A DNA stretch of 64,000 nt from assembly GCA_009846005.1 (NCBI GenBank), contig VXYL01000054.1, positions 33,401 through 97,400 on the forward strand. The letters run 5' to 3'. This DNA comes from Gammaproteobacteria bacterium. Its GTDB lineage: Bacteria > Pseudomonadota > Gammaproteobacteria > Pseudomonadales > Azotimanducaceae. Under the pieces are notes generated by a model, which was given only the letters and a program-made list of their open reading frames with translations, searched no databases and was not told where the DNA came from. Each line of letters begins with the position of its first letter. Position 1 is the stretch's first letter. Both the position numbers and the translations under genes were made by a program. Positions 50,306 through 60,906 of the stretch are shown here, piece after piece.

Positions 50306-51544
50306 ATGTCCCGCTTGCTCGTTCAGAAGTTTGGCGGCACCTCGGTGCGCGATATCGAACGCGTCAATGCCGTCGCCGACCGGGTTGCGGCGAGCGTTGA
50401 GGGCGGCGACCGCGTCGTCGTCGTCGTGTCTGCGATGGCGGGTGAGACGGATCGATTGGAAGGGCTCGGCTTCGACGTGGTTCCCCGTCCGCCACCAAGG
50501 GAGATGGACGTTCTGCTCTCGGCTGGCGAACAGGTATCCATCGCTTTGCTCTCGATGGCCCTCATGGAACGCGGGTGTCGGGCCCGTTCGCGTCTCGCTG
50601 TGCAGGTCGGCATCCGGACCGACGACAACCACACCAAGGCACGCATCGAGAGCATCGACGTGGCGGGCCTCTTTGCCGACATCGAAGCGGGCGTGACCCC
50701 CGTTGTTGCCGGGTTCCAGGGAATTGCGTCAAATGGGGACATCACCACCTTCGGCCGCGGCGGGTCGGACACCACCGCCGTCGCGATCGCGGCTGCGCTC
50801 GAGGCGGACGAATGCCAGATCTATACGGACGTCGAAGGGGTCTACACGGCCGACCCGCGAATCGTGGAAAACGCCCGCCGCCTCGATGCGGTCACCTTCG
50901 AGGAGATGCTGGAACTCGCGAGCCTCGGCGCCAAGGTATTGCACGCGCGCTCGGTGGAGTTCGTCGGTAAGTACGGAGTGCCGTTGCGGGTCCTGTCGAG
51001 CTTTGACGAGGGCCCCGGTACGTTGATCACCAGGGAGGAGAACACCATGGAGCAACCACTGGTCTCCGGGCTCGCGTACGCCCGCGACGAAGCCAAGTTA
51101 ACGGTTCTTGGGGTGCCGGACGTGCCGGGGGTGGCCTCGAAGATCCTCGGGCCCATCGGCGCCGCTTCCATCGAAGTGGACATGATCGTGCAGAACACGG
51201 GGGCGGACGGCTCCACCGACCTGACATTCACGGTTCGGCGCGCCGACTTCGAACGCGCCCAGGAGGTTCTTGCAGGCGTCAAAGAGGTTCTCGGCGCTCG
51301 GGGGATCGAAGGCGACGACCGCATTGCCAAGGTTTCTGCGGTGGGCGTCGGAATGAAATCCCACGCGGGCGTCGCGACGCGCATGTTCGACGCCCTAGCG
51401 GCGGAGAACATCAACATCCAGATGATTTCCACGTCGGAGATCAAGATCTCGGTCGTTGTGGCGGAGCGGTACCTCGAACTGGCCGTACGGGCCATCCACG
51501 ACGCGTTCGGGCTTGGCGAAGCGGTGGCTGTGGACGACGCCTGA
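50306..51544 (+). CDS. lysC: Aspartate kinase
   Basis: 412 residues. First step of the aspartate pathway to Lys, Met, Thr. Motifs: LVQKFGGTSVRDIERVNAVA, VVVVSAMAGETDRL, DVLLSAGEQVSIALLSMAL, FQGIASNGDITTFGRGGSDT, CQIYTDVEGVYTADPR, and VLHARSVEFVGKY. Two ACT domains fill the C-terminus (KLTVLGVPDVPGVASKILGP; AKVSAVGVGMKSHAGVATRM), implying allosteric control by Lys and/or Thr. Length and architecture are those of the monofunctional class III/Pseudomonas-type enzyme. An internal start for the beta subunit is possible near 51048. csrA follows 243 bp downstream. Confidence 0.96.
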   Translation: MSRLLVQKFGGTSVRDIERVNAVADRVAASVEGGDRVVVVVSAMAGETDRLEGLGFDVVPRPPPREMDVLLSAGEQVSIALLSMALMERGCRARSRLAVQVGIRTDDNHTKARIESIDVAGLFADIEAGVTPVVAGFQGIASNGDITTFGRGGSDTTAVAIAAALEADECQIYTDVEGVYTADPRIVENARRLDAVTFEEMLELASLGAKVLHARSVEFVGKYGVPLRVLSSFDEGPGTLITREENTMEQPLVSGLAYARDEAKLTVLGVPDVPGVASKILGPIGAASIEVDMIVQNTGADGSTDLTFTVRRADFERAQEVLAGVKEVLGARGIEGDDRIAKVSAVGVGMKSHAGVATRMFDALAAENINIQMISTSEIKISVVVAERYLELAVRAIHDAFGLGEAVAVDDA

Positions 51545-51694
51545 ACAAAGGTGTGTGTAGCCTGTGGAGAACACCGGAACAGGGGGTGTTATGACGTGGC
51601 AAAGTAGTCCACAATCGGGTGTGACATTGGTCTGAGTGCTCCGCTACTACAGAACAAACCCGGCACGCACCACAGATCATGCCAAGGGCACGGA

Positions 51695-51780
51695 CGGCAA
51701 CGGGAGGATTGCCGCTGTGAGGATGAAGGAAGCAATCATCCGGACACAGGCCATAGGACAAGGACTAAAGGCAAGGGAGG
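51695..51780 (+). promoter_or_regulatory. csrA leader with predicted CsrA binding hairpins
   Basis: Hairpin 1 (51695-51714): stem CGGCAA/TTGCCG, loop CGGGAGGA. Hairpin 2 (51721-51741): stem GGATG/CATCC, loop AAGGAAGCAAT. Both display GGA in the loop, the CsrA/RsmA recognition feature. More GGA trinucleotides occur at 51742, 51756, 51762 and within the SD GGGAGG (51775-51780). CsrA bound at the SD would block translation of its own message. Structure is seen; autoregulation is inferred from the known behaviour of E. coli csrA. Confidence 0.75.
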
Positions 51781-51787
51781 TCGGCTC

Positions 51788-51985
51788 ATGTTGATCCTAA
51801 CCAGACGCGTTGGGGAGACCCTCATGATCGGCGACGAAATCACTGTCACCGTTTTGGGGGTCAAGGGCAACCAAGTACGAGTAGGCGTGAACGCACCGCG
51901 CGACGTCGCGGTCCATCGGGAAGAGATCTACCAGCGCATACAGGACGAGGAGCCGGACCGGCTGAGTTCAACCGTCGGTTCGTAG
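51788..51985 (+). CDS. csrA: Carbon storage regulator CsrA (RsmA)
   Basis: 65 residues, nearly identical in its first 50 positions to known Csr[54 protein letters not shown]. The RNA-contacting residues of strand 1 (LTRR) and the Arg of VHREE are present. The protein is a homodimeric RNA-binding post-transcriptional regulator. SD GGGAGG is 7 nt from the ATG. Downstream tRNA-Ser/Arg genes, common after csrA in this group, are absent. Confidence 0.97.
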   Translation: MLILTRRVGETLMIGDEITVTVLGVKGNQVRVGVNAPRDVAVHREEIYQRIQDEEPDRLSSTVGS

Positions 51986-52029
51986 CCACCCGCCCCTGCC
52001 CGGCTGCCCACCGCGCGCCCCATGTGACG

Positions 52030-52105
52030 GCTTGGCCCGTTGGGGCGACCCTCGTGGTCGCCCGCCGAATGTGGTGCGGCCTCCGCAACGGGCCGGGACA
52101 ACGCC
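52030..52105. repeat. REP-like hairpin-pair repeat, diverged copy
   Basis: GTTGGGGCGACCCTCGTGG followed by TCGCCCG, then CAACGGGCCGGGACAA, aligns with the repeat at 63509-63590. The first hairpin arms are preserved, the second is diverged. It occupies the 269-bp gap between csrA and the next gene (51986-52254), in which I see nothing else except GC-rich sequence with a further short inverted GGCGCTTGCAGG/CCGTTGCCGCGG-like region. Confidence 0.6.
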
Positions 52106-52254
52106 GCCAGACCGCTCGAACGCGCCCGCAAGGGCGCGGCCTCGCCGTCTGGCCCCAGCCCCCACCGCCCCAGGACTCCGCGCCCATCAACGGCGCTTGC
52201 AGGCCGTTGCCGCGGCGCAGAGTCCTGGGCCCGTCCCCGTACGGTCGTTGTACC

Positions 52255-52905
52255 TTACTGAGAGGACTCGACCGACGACGTGGCCCAGCCGTGCGGGTCG
52301 AAATCCGCGCCGATCTTGTAGAGATGCTCGTCCTGGAAACGGCAGGTGAGTTTCTTCAACCAGGTGCCGGCCTTGTGACTCATATCGCAGGTCACCCGGT
52401 TTGCCCGGCTACCGTAGCGTTGCACGTAGACTTCGATCAGGTTTTCGAGTTGCGGGCGTTGCTGATCCGGGATCTTGGCCCATAGTGCCTTGAAATAATT
52501 GCGTATCTCCGGGTGCGTGTCGCCCCGCGCAGCGACCGCGAGCCAGGCGACGGCAGCCTGCGGATCCTGCGGCACGCCGTCTGCCCCCTGTTGGAGGATG
52601 AACCCGACCCGCGCCTGGGCGAACTTGAAACCGCGCCGCGCCGCAGCGAGCAGATGGGGCAATGCCTCAGCGTATTCCTGTCGCCGGTACAGGATCGAGC
52701 CCTGAAGACGGGACTGGTAGATGCCCATCATCGTCTCCAAGTTCACGACCTGGTGCGAATCGTCCCGTTCGCCCGTGACGATGATTTCTTCGTCGACATC
52801 GTCGAATCTCGGGTCGACCCAGCCGCGTTCGGCACCGATGCTGTTCGCCGCGACCAGCAACGCGACGGCGATTGTGCACCGGCAGTGGATTCCATTCGTC
52901 GACAT
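52255..52905 (-). CDS. Exported Sel1/TPR-like repeat protein of unknown function
   Basis: 216 residues. Signal peptide (CTIAVALLVAANSIGAER). The middle (about 60-125) has SRLQGSILYRRQEYAEALPH and ARVGFILQQGADGVPQDPQA, the alternating small/aromatic pattern of Sel1-like TPR repeats. The C-terminal third (TCDMSHKAGTWLKKLTCRFQ) has two Cys that may form a disulfide. DVDEEIIVTGERDD after the signal recalls a TonB-box-like stretch but no barrel follows. No symbol is recognised. It is transcribed with or independently of the hutUI genes, which lie 55 bp downstream on the same strand. Confidence 0.75.
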   Translation of the reverse strand: MSTNGIHCRCTIAVALLVAANSIGAERGWVDPRFDDVDEEIIVTGERDDSHQVVNLETMMGIYQSRLQGSILYRRQEYAEALPHLLAAARRGFKFAQARVGFILQQGADGVPQDPQAAVAWLAVAARGDTHPEIRNYFKALWAKIPDQQRPQLENLIEVYVQRYGSRANRVTCDMSHKAGTWLKKLTCRFQDEHLYKIGADFDPHGWATSSVESSQ

Positions 52906-52960
52906 CCGCTTGGCTCAACGAGGCTTGACCCCGTCGAGTATCGCGCCGTGAACCGTCGAG

Positions 52961-54640
<1,680 letters not shown>

Positions 54641-54642
54641 GA

Positions 54643-55851
54643 TCAGCCGCCGTTGCGGGAAACGCCTGCCTTGAATACCCGGCGGCAGGGGTTGTGACCC
54701 AACGCGTAGCTGAGTTCGGCAGGCGACTGGACGTCCCACACGGCGAGGTCGGCCAACTTCCCGGGTTCGATCACCCCCCGGTCGTCGAATCCCAGAGCCC
54801 GGGCCGCATTGGCCGTCGCGCCACGAAGCGCTTCTTCCGGGCTTAGGCCGAACAGGACGCAGCCCATATTCATCGCCGCCAGGATCGAGAGCACCGGCGA
54901 GGTCCCCGGATTGTGGTCCGTGCTGACGGCGATCGGCACCTTGGCGGACCGCAAGGCGTCGACCGGGGGCTCCTGCGTTTCACGGAGGTAGTACCACGCC
55001 CCCGGAACGAGGACTGCGACCGTCCCTGCGGCCGCCATGGCTTCGACCCCGGCGTCGTCGAGATATTCGAGATGATCGCAGGAAAGCGCACCCATGCCCG
55101 CCGCCATTGCCGCACCTTGGCAGTTCGAGAGTTGCTCGGCGTGCAGACGTAGCGGCAGTCCCCGTGCTTGGGCGCTCTCGAAGACCGACCGCACTTCCTC
55201 GGTGGTGAAGGCAATTCCTTCGCAATAGGCGTCGACAGCGTCCGCCAAACCCTCCGCCGCAACTGCGGGCAGCACTTCCTCGATCATCAGCCGGACATAG
55301 TCGGCTCGGCGTTCCCGGTATTCCGGCGGCAGGGCATGTGCGCCGAGGAAGGTGGCAACCACGTCCACCTCCGTGGCCTCGCCAAGCTCGCGGGCCACGC
55401 GCAACATGCGCAGTTCGGTCTCGAGGTCGAGGCCGTAGCCGGACTTCACCTCCACCGTGGTCACCCCTTCGGCCAGCAGGACGTCGAGTCGCGCCCGGGT
55501 CGCCTCCAGCAACTGCGAGTGCCCCGCCGCGCGCGTCGCGCTCACCGTGGAGACGATACCGCCGCCGCGTCGGGCGATTTCCTCGTAGGAAGCGCCTTGG
55601 AGGCGGAGCGACCATTCCTCCGCCCGGTTTCCGGCATAGACCAGGTGCGTGTGGCAGTCGATGAGGCCAGGGGTCACTAGCCGGCCGCCCAGATCCACCC
55701 GCTCTTCGAAGGAGTCGTCGGCGTAGTCGGCGGCTATGCCGACCCAGGCGATGTGCCCATCCCGGATTGCGACGGCCGCGTTTTCGATCAGTCCGTAGGG
55801 ACTGCCGGAGCGCATCGTGGCGACCCGGCAGTTGGTGAGGAGGCGCTGCAT
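54643..55851 (-). CDS. hutI: Imidazolonepropionase
   Basis: 402 residues from the ATG at 55851. An amidohydrolase opening the imidazolone ring to N-formimidoyl-L-glutamate. Metal ligands: [10 protein letters not shown]; substrate residues [93 protein letters not shown]. It is the promoter-proximal gene of the hutI-hutU message, divergent from hutF across a 169-bp intergenic region. Confidence 0.97.
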   Translation of the reverse strand: MQRLLTNCRVATMRSGSPYGLIENAAVAIRDGHIAWVGIAADYADDSFEERVDLGGRLVTPGLIDCHTHLVYAGNRAEEWSLRLQGASYEEIARRGGGIVSTVSATRAAGHSQLLEATRARLDVLLAEGVTTVEVKSGYGLDLETELRMLRVARELGEATEVDVVATFLGAHALPPEYRERRADYVRLMIEEVLPAVAAEGLADAVDAYCEGIAFTTEEVRSVFESAQARGLPLRLHAEQLSNCQGAAMAAGMGALSCDHLEYLDDAGVEAMAAAGTVAVLVPGAWYYLRETQEPPVDALRSAKVPIAVSTDHNPGTSPVLSILAAMNMGCVLFGLSPEEALRGATANAARALGFDDRGVIEPGKLADLAVWDVQSPAELSYALGHNPCRRVFKAGVSRNGG

Positions 55852-55954
55852 GCTGGTCCCTTCGGCTGGTGGCCGCAAGCTTCGTGATGTGGGCGCGATT
55901 CTGCGCGGCGTTCCCTGCAAGTTCGACGTGAATCAAAGTCCTGCTTCCTGCCCT

Positions 55955-55970
55955 CGAAACTCACGTTTCG
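55955..55970. promoter_or_regulatory. Candidate hut operator palindrome
   Basis: CGAAAC-TCAC-GTTTCG, perfect 6-bp arms with 4-bp spacer, lies between the divergent hutI (55851) and hutF (56021) starts. It is the only strong inverted repeat I see in this gap. A HutC-type repressor would be expected to bind here, but hutC is not in the window and the repeat does not look like the known TGTATATACA-type HutC site. Operator function is inference. Confidence 0.45.
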
Positions 55971-56020
55971 CCGGTGGCGAATCTGGTGAAATGGCGCCGC
56001 ATTCTCGGCGCTTGATTCCG

Positions 56021-57388
56021 ATGAAGTGTCTGTTCTCGAAGATGCTGACGAACGAGGGCTGGGCCCACGATGCGCTGGTACAAGTCGACCGGCGTGGGAT
56101 GATTGTCGCGCTCCATACGGACGCCGACGACACGTCGGTACCGCGAATAGAAGGCGTCGCCATTCCCGGCATTCCCAACGCCCACTCCCATGCCCATCAA
56201 AGGCTGCTGGCCGGCCTCGCCGAGTCGGGCGCGGGCCGCGGCGACTTCATGCGCTGGCGCGAGTTGATGTACCGCGCCATCGGGAATTTCGACCCGGACT
56301 CCTTCGAGGCGGTGGCGGCGTTGGCGTACATGGAGATGCTGAAGGCCGGCTACACGTCGGTCGCGGAGTTCCACTACCTGCACCACGATGTGGATGGGTC
56401 TTCCTATTCGCAGCCGGCCGAGATGGGGCTGCGCTGCCTTGCCGCCGCCCGGGACACCGGCATCGCCGTGACGCTCTTGCCTGTCCTCTATGCCTATGGC
56501 GGCTTCGGCGCATGTCCCCCAGACCCGGGACAGTCCCGATTCGTCTGTGACGCGGACGGATACATGGACATTTTCGTTGCGCTTTGCGACGCAGGGGAGC
56601 GCGTGTCGGGGCAGGGGGTCGGTTTCGCGCCGCATTCCCTGCGTGCGGTCGACGAAGGCCTGATCCGGGACGTGCTGACCGCGGTGCGGCAGATCGAACC
56701 GGCTGCGCCTGCGCACATCCACGTCGCCGAGCAGCGTTCGGAGGTGGAAGCCTGTCTCGCCTGGTGCGGTGCGCGTCCCGTGCAGCGCCTACTGGACGAA
56801 GTGGACATCGATTCCCGGTGGAACCTCGTTCATGCAACCCATATGAACGAGTCCGAGCGCGAAGCGCTAGCGGCCACGGGCGCGACGGTCGTGGTATGCC
56901 CCACCACGGAAGCCAACCTGGGTGATGGCGTGTTTGGCGCCCGCGAGTGGCTGGAACTCGACGGCTCGTTCGCGGTCGGTTCCGATAGTCAGATTTCGAT
57001 ATCGCCCGCCGATGAACTCCGTCTCCTCGAATACGCGCAAAGGCTCGTGGCCGAGTCTCGGTTGGTGCTGTTGCCGTCAGGGGGCGGTTCGGTGGGACGA
57101 TTCCTGCTGGATTGCGCATGGGCGGGCGGCGCCGCGAGCCTCGGACAGCCGTGTGGCACCCTGGCGGAAGGCGCGCGGGCCGACGTCATCGTGTTGGACG
57201 AGGAGCATCCGGCCCTGGTAACGCGATCCGAAGACGACCTTCTCGATGCGTGGGTTTTCTCCGGCGGCCCGGGTTGCGTTCGCCATGTGTTCGTCGGGGG
57301 TCGGCAAGTTGTGGACGATCATCGCCACGTCAACGAGACCTCGATCATCAACCGCTACCGCGACGTTGCGGAGTGTCTGCTGCAATGA
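56021..57388 (+). CDS. hutF: Formimidoylglutamate deiminase
   Basis: 455 residues from the ATG at 56021 (MKCLFSKMLTNEGW), which best matches the family; ATG 55991 is an alternative with a slightly better SD. It hydrolyses N-formimidoylglutamate to N-formylglutamate and ammonia. Amidohydrolase metal site: IPNAHSHAHQRLLAGL, YTSVAEFHYLHHD, AHIHVAEQRSEVEA, VHATHMNESE and AVGSDSQISISPADELRLLE. Length fits Pseudomonas HutF (about 450). It heads the hutF-hutH-hutG operon, with ATGA/GTGA overlaps. Confidence 0.95.
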   Translation: MKCLFSKMLTNEGWAHDALVQVDRRGMIVALHTDADDTSVPRIEGVAIPGIPNAHSHAHQRLLAGLAESGAGRGDFMRWRELMYRAIGNFDPDSFEAVAALAYMEMLKAGYTSVAEFHYLHHDVDGSSYSQPAEMGLRCLAAARDTGIAVTLLPVLYAYGGFGACPPDPGQSRFVCDADGYMDIFVALCDAGERVSGQGVGFAPHSLRAVDEGLIRDVLTAVRQIEPAAPAHIHVAEQRSEVEACLAWCGARPVQRLLDEVDIDSRWNLVHATHMNESEREALAATGATVVVCPTTEANLGDGVFGAREWLELDGSFAVGSDSQISISPADELRLLEYAQRLVAESRLVLLPSGGGSVGRFLLDCAWAGGAASLGQPCGTLAEGARADVIVLDEEHPALVTRSEDDLLDAWVFSGGPGCVRHVFVGGRQVVDDHRHVNETSIINRYRDVAECLLQ

Positions 57389-58932
57389 GCGAAGCGAATC
57401 CAACGGTATCCATCGTACTGGGCAACGGCCCACTCGGCCTTGACGCGATGGGCGCCGCGTTGGATGGCCCAATCACGGTAACGCTTCATCCCGATGCGTC
57501 GGCGCGGACCCAAGCAGCACACAGCGTTTTGCTGAAAACCGTCGAGCAGGACGCCGCGGTCTACGGGGCCAACACCGGGTTCGGACGGCTTGCGTTGAGG
57601 CGCATTCCCGCCGAGGACCTGCGAACGCTGCAGCTCAATCTGGTGCGCTCCCACGCCGCAGGCGTCGGCGACCCCATACCGGATGGTGTGGTTCGGCTTG
57701 CCATTCTGCTGAAGCTGAACAGCCTGGCGGCGGGGCATTCGGGTGTGTCGAAAGAACTGCTGGACTTGATCGCGGGTTGCATCAACGAAGAGGTGCTGCC
57801 GGTGGTCCCTTCACAGGGCTCCGTTGGCGCTTCGGGCGATCTCGCGCCGCTGGCCCACACGGCATTGGTGTATGTGGGACGCGGTGAAGCCCGATTCCGA
57901 GGCAGTGTCTTGCCGGGGGATGAGGCGTTGCGCGCCGCCGGTCTGGCGCCATTGGAACTCGGACCCAAGGAAGGACTGGATCTCATCAACGGCACGCAGA
58001 TCTCCGTGGCCCAGGCGCTCACCGGACTGATCGATGCCCGGCGCAACCTGCAATCCGCCGTGGTGGTGGGCGCGTTGTCGACGGATGCGTTCCAGGCGAC
58101 GGATGCCTATGCCGATCCGCGCCTCAACGCCCTCAAACCCCATCCCGGCCAGGTTGCCGTGGCGGCGGCACAGCGCGGGTTGTTGACGGGTAGCGCGATC
58201 CGTGCGTCGCACCGGGACTGCGATCGGGTCCAGGATCCGTATTCGTTTCGCTGCCAGCCCCAGGTCATGGGCGCATGCCTCGATCTTATCGACAACGCCG
58301 AGCAGACGTTGCTCCGGGAGGCCAACGCGATCACCGAGAACCCGTTGGTGTTCGGTGATGGCGCCGAGGTCGTATCCGGGGGTAATTTCCACGGCCAAGC
58401 CGTGGCGTTCGCCGCAGACATGCTGGCACTGGCCATTGCGGAGACCGGATCCCTATCGGAACGCCGAACCGCCGCGCTCGTTACCGGGGAGTTGAGCAGC
58501 CTGCCCCCGTTCCTCATGCCGGATCCGGGTCTTCACTCCGGCTTCATGCTCGCCCACGTCACGGCGGCTGCGTTGGCCAGCGAGAACAAGCAACTAGCCA
58601 CGCCAGCCAGCGTCGACAGCATTCCCACGTCGGCGAACCAGGAGGACCACGTGAGCATGTCCGCGCACGGATCGCGACGTCTGGCTCGGATGAACGACAA
58701 CGTTGCGGCCATCATCGCGATCGAGTGGCTGGCGGCCGCCACCGGGGTGGATCTGCTCCGTCCTCTGAACTCCTCGGCGAGCCTTGAGCAGGTTCTCGCG
58801 CTGCTGCGCGCAGAGGTCCCCAAACGAACGGCGGACCGGGAGTTCGCCCCCGACATCGCCGCCGCCCGGGAGCTTGTGGAAGCCGGCGTCCTTGCGGAGT
58901 TCGCGAGCGGATTGGCGTCTCGGAACCCGTGA
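57385..58932 (+). CDS. hutH: Histidine ammonia-lyase
   Basis: 515 residues from the ATG at 57385 that overlaps the hutF stop. First step of histidine breakdown, giving urocanate and ammonia. The MIO prosthetic group would form from Ala-Ser-Gly in GSVGASGDLAPLAHTAL (near residue 148). Other motifs: VYGANTGFGRLA, LNLVRSHAAGVGDPI, EGLDLINGTQ, RVQDPYSFRCQPQVMG, NENPLVF-like ITENPLVFGDG, SGGNFHGQAVAFAADM, and NQEDHVSMSAHGSRR. Coupled to hutG by GTGA. Confidence 0.96.
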   Translation: MSEANPTVSIVLGNGPLGLDAMGAALDGPITVTLHPDASARTQAAHSVLLKTVEQDAAVYGANTGFGRLALRRIPAEDLRTLQLNLVRSHAAGVGDPIPDGVVRLAILLKLNSLAAGHSGVSKELLDLIAGCINEEVLPVVPSQGSVGASGDLAPLAHTALVYVGRGEARFRGSVLPGDEALRAAGLAPLELGPKEGLDLINGTQISVAQALTGLIDARRNLQSAVVVGALSTDAFQATDAYADPRLNALKPHPGQVAVAAAQRGLLTGSAIRASHRDCDRVQDPYSFRCQPQVMGACLDLIDNAEQTLLREANAITENPLVFGDGAEVVSGGNFHGQAVAFAADMLALAIAETGSLSERRTAALVTGELSSLPPFLMPDPGLHSGFMLAHVTAAALASENKQLATPASVDSIPTSANQEDHVSMSAHGSRRLARMNDNVAAIIAIEWLAAATGVDLLRPLNSSASLEQVLALLRAEVPKRTADREFAPDIAAARELVEAGVLAEFASGLASRNP

Positions 58933-59747
58933 CACCTGCTGACCTCTACGCCTGCGAGCGGGGGACCACCGCGCTGATTCTCTCCATACCCCATTCGGGA
59001 CTGCTGCTCCCGGACGGCATGGCGGAGCGCCTGACGCCGGCTTCGAGGACGTTGCCGGATACCGACTGGCGGGTGGATGAACTCTACGACTTCGCGGCGG
59101 ACTTGGGTGCCACCGTCCTGAGGGCGAACTACAGCCGCTACGTCGTGGACCTGAACCGGCCGCCCGACGGCGCATCCCTGTATCCCGGTCGCCCCGTTAC
59201 CGGCATCTGTCCGTTGGAGTTGTTCAACGGCGAACCGATCTACCGAGGCGGGTGCGAACCCGACGCCCGCGAGATCGAGCGGCGACGGGTCACCTACTGG
59301 CAGCCGTTCCACGACCGGTTGGAGGCCGAGTTGGCAAGGGTAGGCGAACGCCTCGGACACGCCATCCTCTACGACTGCCACTCCATCGCCCCGATCGTTC
59401 CCAGGCTGTTCGATGGCCGCCTTCCCGCGCTGAATCTCGGCACCAACCACGGTTTTAGTTGCGCTCACGCCATCCAGGATGTCGTCGTCGAACAGCTAGC
59501 GTCCAGCGGCTACGCCCATGCCGTCAACGGCCGCTTCATCGGCGGCTACATCACGCGCCACTACGGCGAGCCTGAGCGGGGCCGGCACGTGCTGCAGATG
59601 GAGATTGCCCAGGATGCCTACATGGACGGGACGACACCCGAGTCCTACAACCCCCTGAAGGCCGTTGCGCTCAAGGCCAAACTGCGCCGCCTCCTCGGTT
59701 CGTTGACTGGTTTGGCGTCGAGCGAGGTGCTCGATCAAGTACACTGA
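58929..59747 (+). CDS. hutG: N-formylglutamate deformylase
   Basis: 272 residues from a GTG at 58929. Last step of the five-enzyme route, releasing formate and glutamate. Family motifs: LILSIPHSGLLLPDGM, DTDWRVDELYDFA, YSRYVVDLNRPPDGASLYPG, YWQPFHDRLEAELARV, ILYDCHSIAPIVPRLFDG, LNLGTNHGFSCA and VNGRFIGGYITRHYGEP; the zinc ligands fall in HSG, CHS and YxxDLNR-context residues. It ends the hutFHG operon. Confidence 0.93.
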   Translation: MTPADLYACERGTTALILSIPHSGLLLPDGMAERLTPASRTLPDTDWRVDELYDFAADLGATVLRANYSRYVVDLNRPPDGASLYPGRPVTGICPLELFNGEPIYRGGCEPDAREIERRRVTYWQPFHDRLEAELARVGERLGHAILYDCHSIAPIVPRLFDGRLPALNLGTNHGFSCAHAIQDVVVEQLASSGYAHAVNGRFIGGYITRHYGEPERGRHVLQMEIAQDAYMDGTTPESYNPLKAVALKAKLRRLLGSLTGLASSEVLDQVH

Positions 59748-59775
59748 CCGGCCGCGAACGGATCCTGAGTAGGCG

Positions 59776-60834
59776 ATGGAGGAGCAAGACCCGGTCCCGA
59801 CTCCGCGGATGCACTGGACCCGGCTCGTGCTGGGTCGGGGCCACCCGATCATCATCATTGGCGTGCTGGCCGCGGTTGGCGCTGCCATTTGCTGGTTCTC
59901 GCTCCAGAGAATCTCCTTGCTTACGCAAACGCCGACCCGTTACGAAATGGAATTGGAGGTCGCCACCGAGGGATGCGATGACCGCAGATTGGCGGTGTTC
60001 GGAGACATCGGCTCATTCGGTGCTTCGTACTTCGAATTCAGGTTCTTCGACGACGACGACAGACCATTGTTCGTCGAAGGGTGCCGGGTGCGATCGATTC
60101 TTCTGCGAAGCAATCTAGATCTGCAGCCGGCGCGCTCTTGGGACGGCTCGCTGACGTTGGTCCGCGTAACGGGAATGGACCCGGATCTCCATATGGACCA
60201 AGCCAACGGGGAGGCGGGGCCTAGTCTGCCCCTAAATAGGGCGGAGACTTTCGGAGCTTCGATTGTCGGCAGCGACCTCAGTGTAATCAGTGGAGGCGAC
60301 TCGACGGGGTCCGGACTTTCGTTTTTGAGGAGTGTCGACGAGGACATTCGACGCCGGGATACCGGACGAGCGCATATCCGCTATGAAGTCGCGTTCCATG
60401 AGAAGTGGCAGCCGATCCTCCTAACTTGGAGCTTTGAGATCCCTGAAAACGTAAGGACCTATGTCAGTCTTCGGGGCCATCAGCGTTCTCCTCGATTGCC
60501 TGTGGGCCAAGATGGCCCGGCGGACGGCGGCCGGCCTGCGATGACATACGATGACCTGGACATGTCCGTGTCCTTCAGGACGGACGAGGTGTTGCTCGTT
60601 CGGGGTCTGATGTCGGATTCGGGCGATGCCGTGAGCGTTTACGGCTATCTCCGGTTCGGCCTCGAGAATAGCGATGCGGAGAGTAAGCGGGAGAGCGGAA
60701 ACGTCCGGTTCTCCGCGATCCTGGGCATCGGTATCGCGCTGATCGTCGAAGCCTTCGTGATACTCCTTGCCCTTGGTGTCCGCGCGCTGGCGGCGAGGCT
60801 GGGTGTTGCCGGAAAGGCGGTTCCGGCGGACTGA
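59776..60834 (+). CDS. Unknown membrane protein with two terminal helices
   Basis: 352 residues. One transmembrane helix near the N-terminus (HPIIIIGVLAAVGAAICWFS, about 23-43) and one near the C-terminus (FSAILGIGIALIVEAFVILL, about 312-334) bracket a 265-residue soluble domain that should be periplasmic. The soluble part is beta-rich (YEMELEVATEGCDDRRLAVF; ILLRSNLDLQPARSWDG) with a conserved-looking Cys pair (EGCDD and EGCRV). I recognise no family. The base composition is slightly lower in GC than the neighbours and the codon use less biased, as in a recently acquired or poorly expressed gene. It follows hutG by 28 bp. Confidence 0.7.
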   Translation: MEEQDPVPTPRMHWTRLVLGRGHPIIIIGVLAAVGAAICWFSLQRISLLTQTPTRYEMELEVATEGCDDRRLAVFGDIGSFGASYFEFRFFDDDDRPLFVEGCRVRSILLRSNLDLQPARSWDGSLTLVRVTGMDPDLHMDQANGEAGPSLPLNRAETFGASIVGSDLSVISGGDSTGSGLSFLRSVDEDIRRRDTGRAHIRYEVAFHEKWQPILLTWSFEIPENVRTYVSLRGHQRSPRLPVGQDGPADGGRPAMTYDDLDMSVSFRTDEVLLVRGLMSDSGDAVSVYGYLRFGLENSDAESKRESGNVRFSAILGIGIALIVEAFVILLALGVRALAARLGVAGKAVPAD

Positions 60835-60906
60835 TTCTGACGCCGCCAAGCCCACGTTTCGGCCGGACCCCGGGTGTGCGGGAGTCCGGCCAATACGTGG
60901 CCTGAC

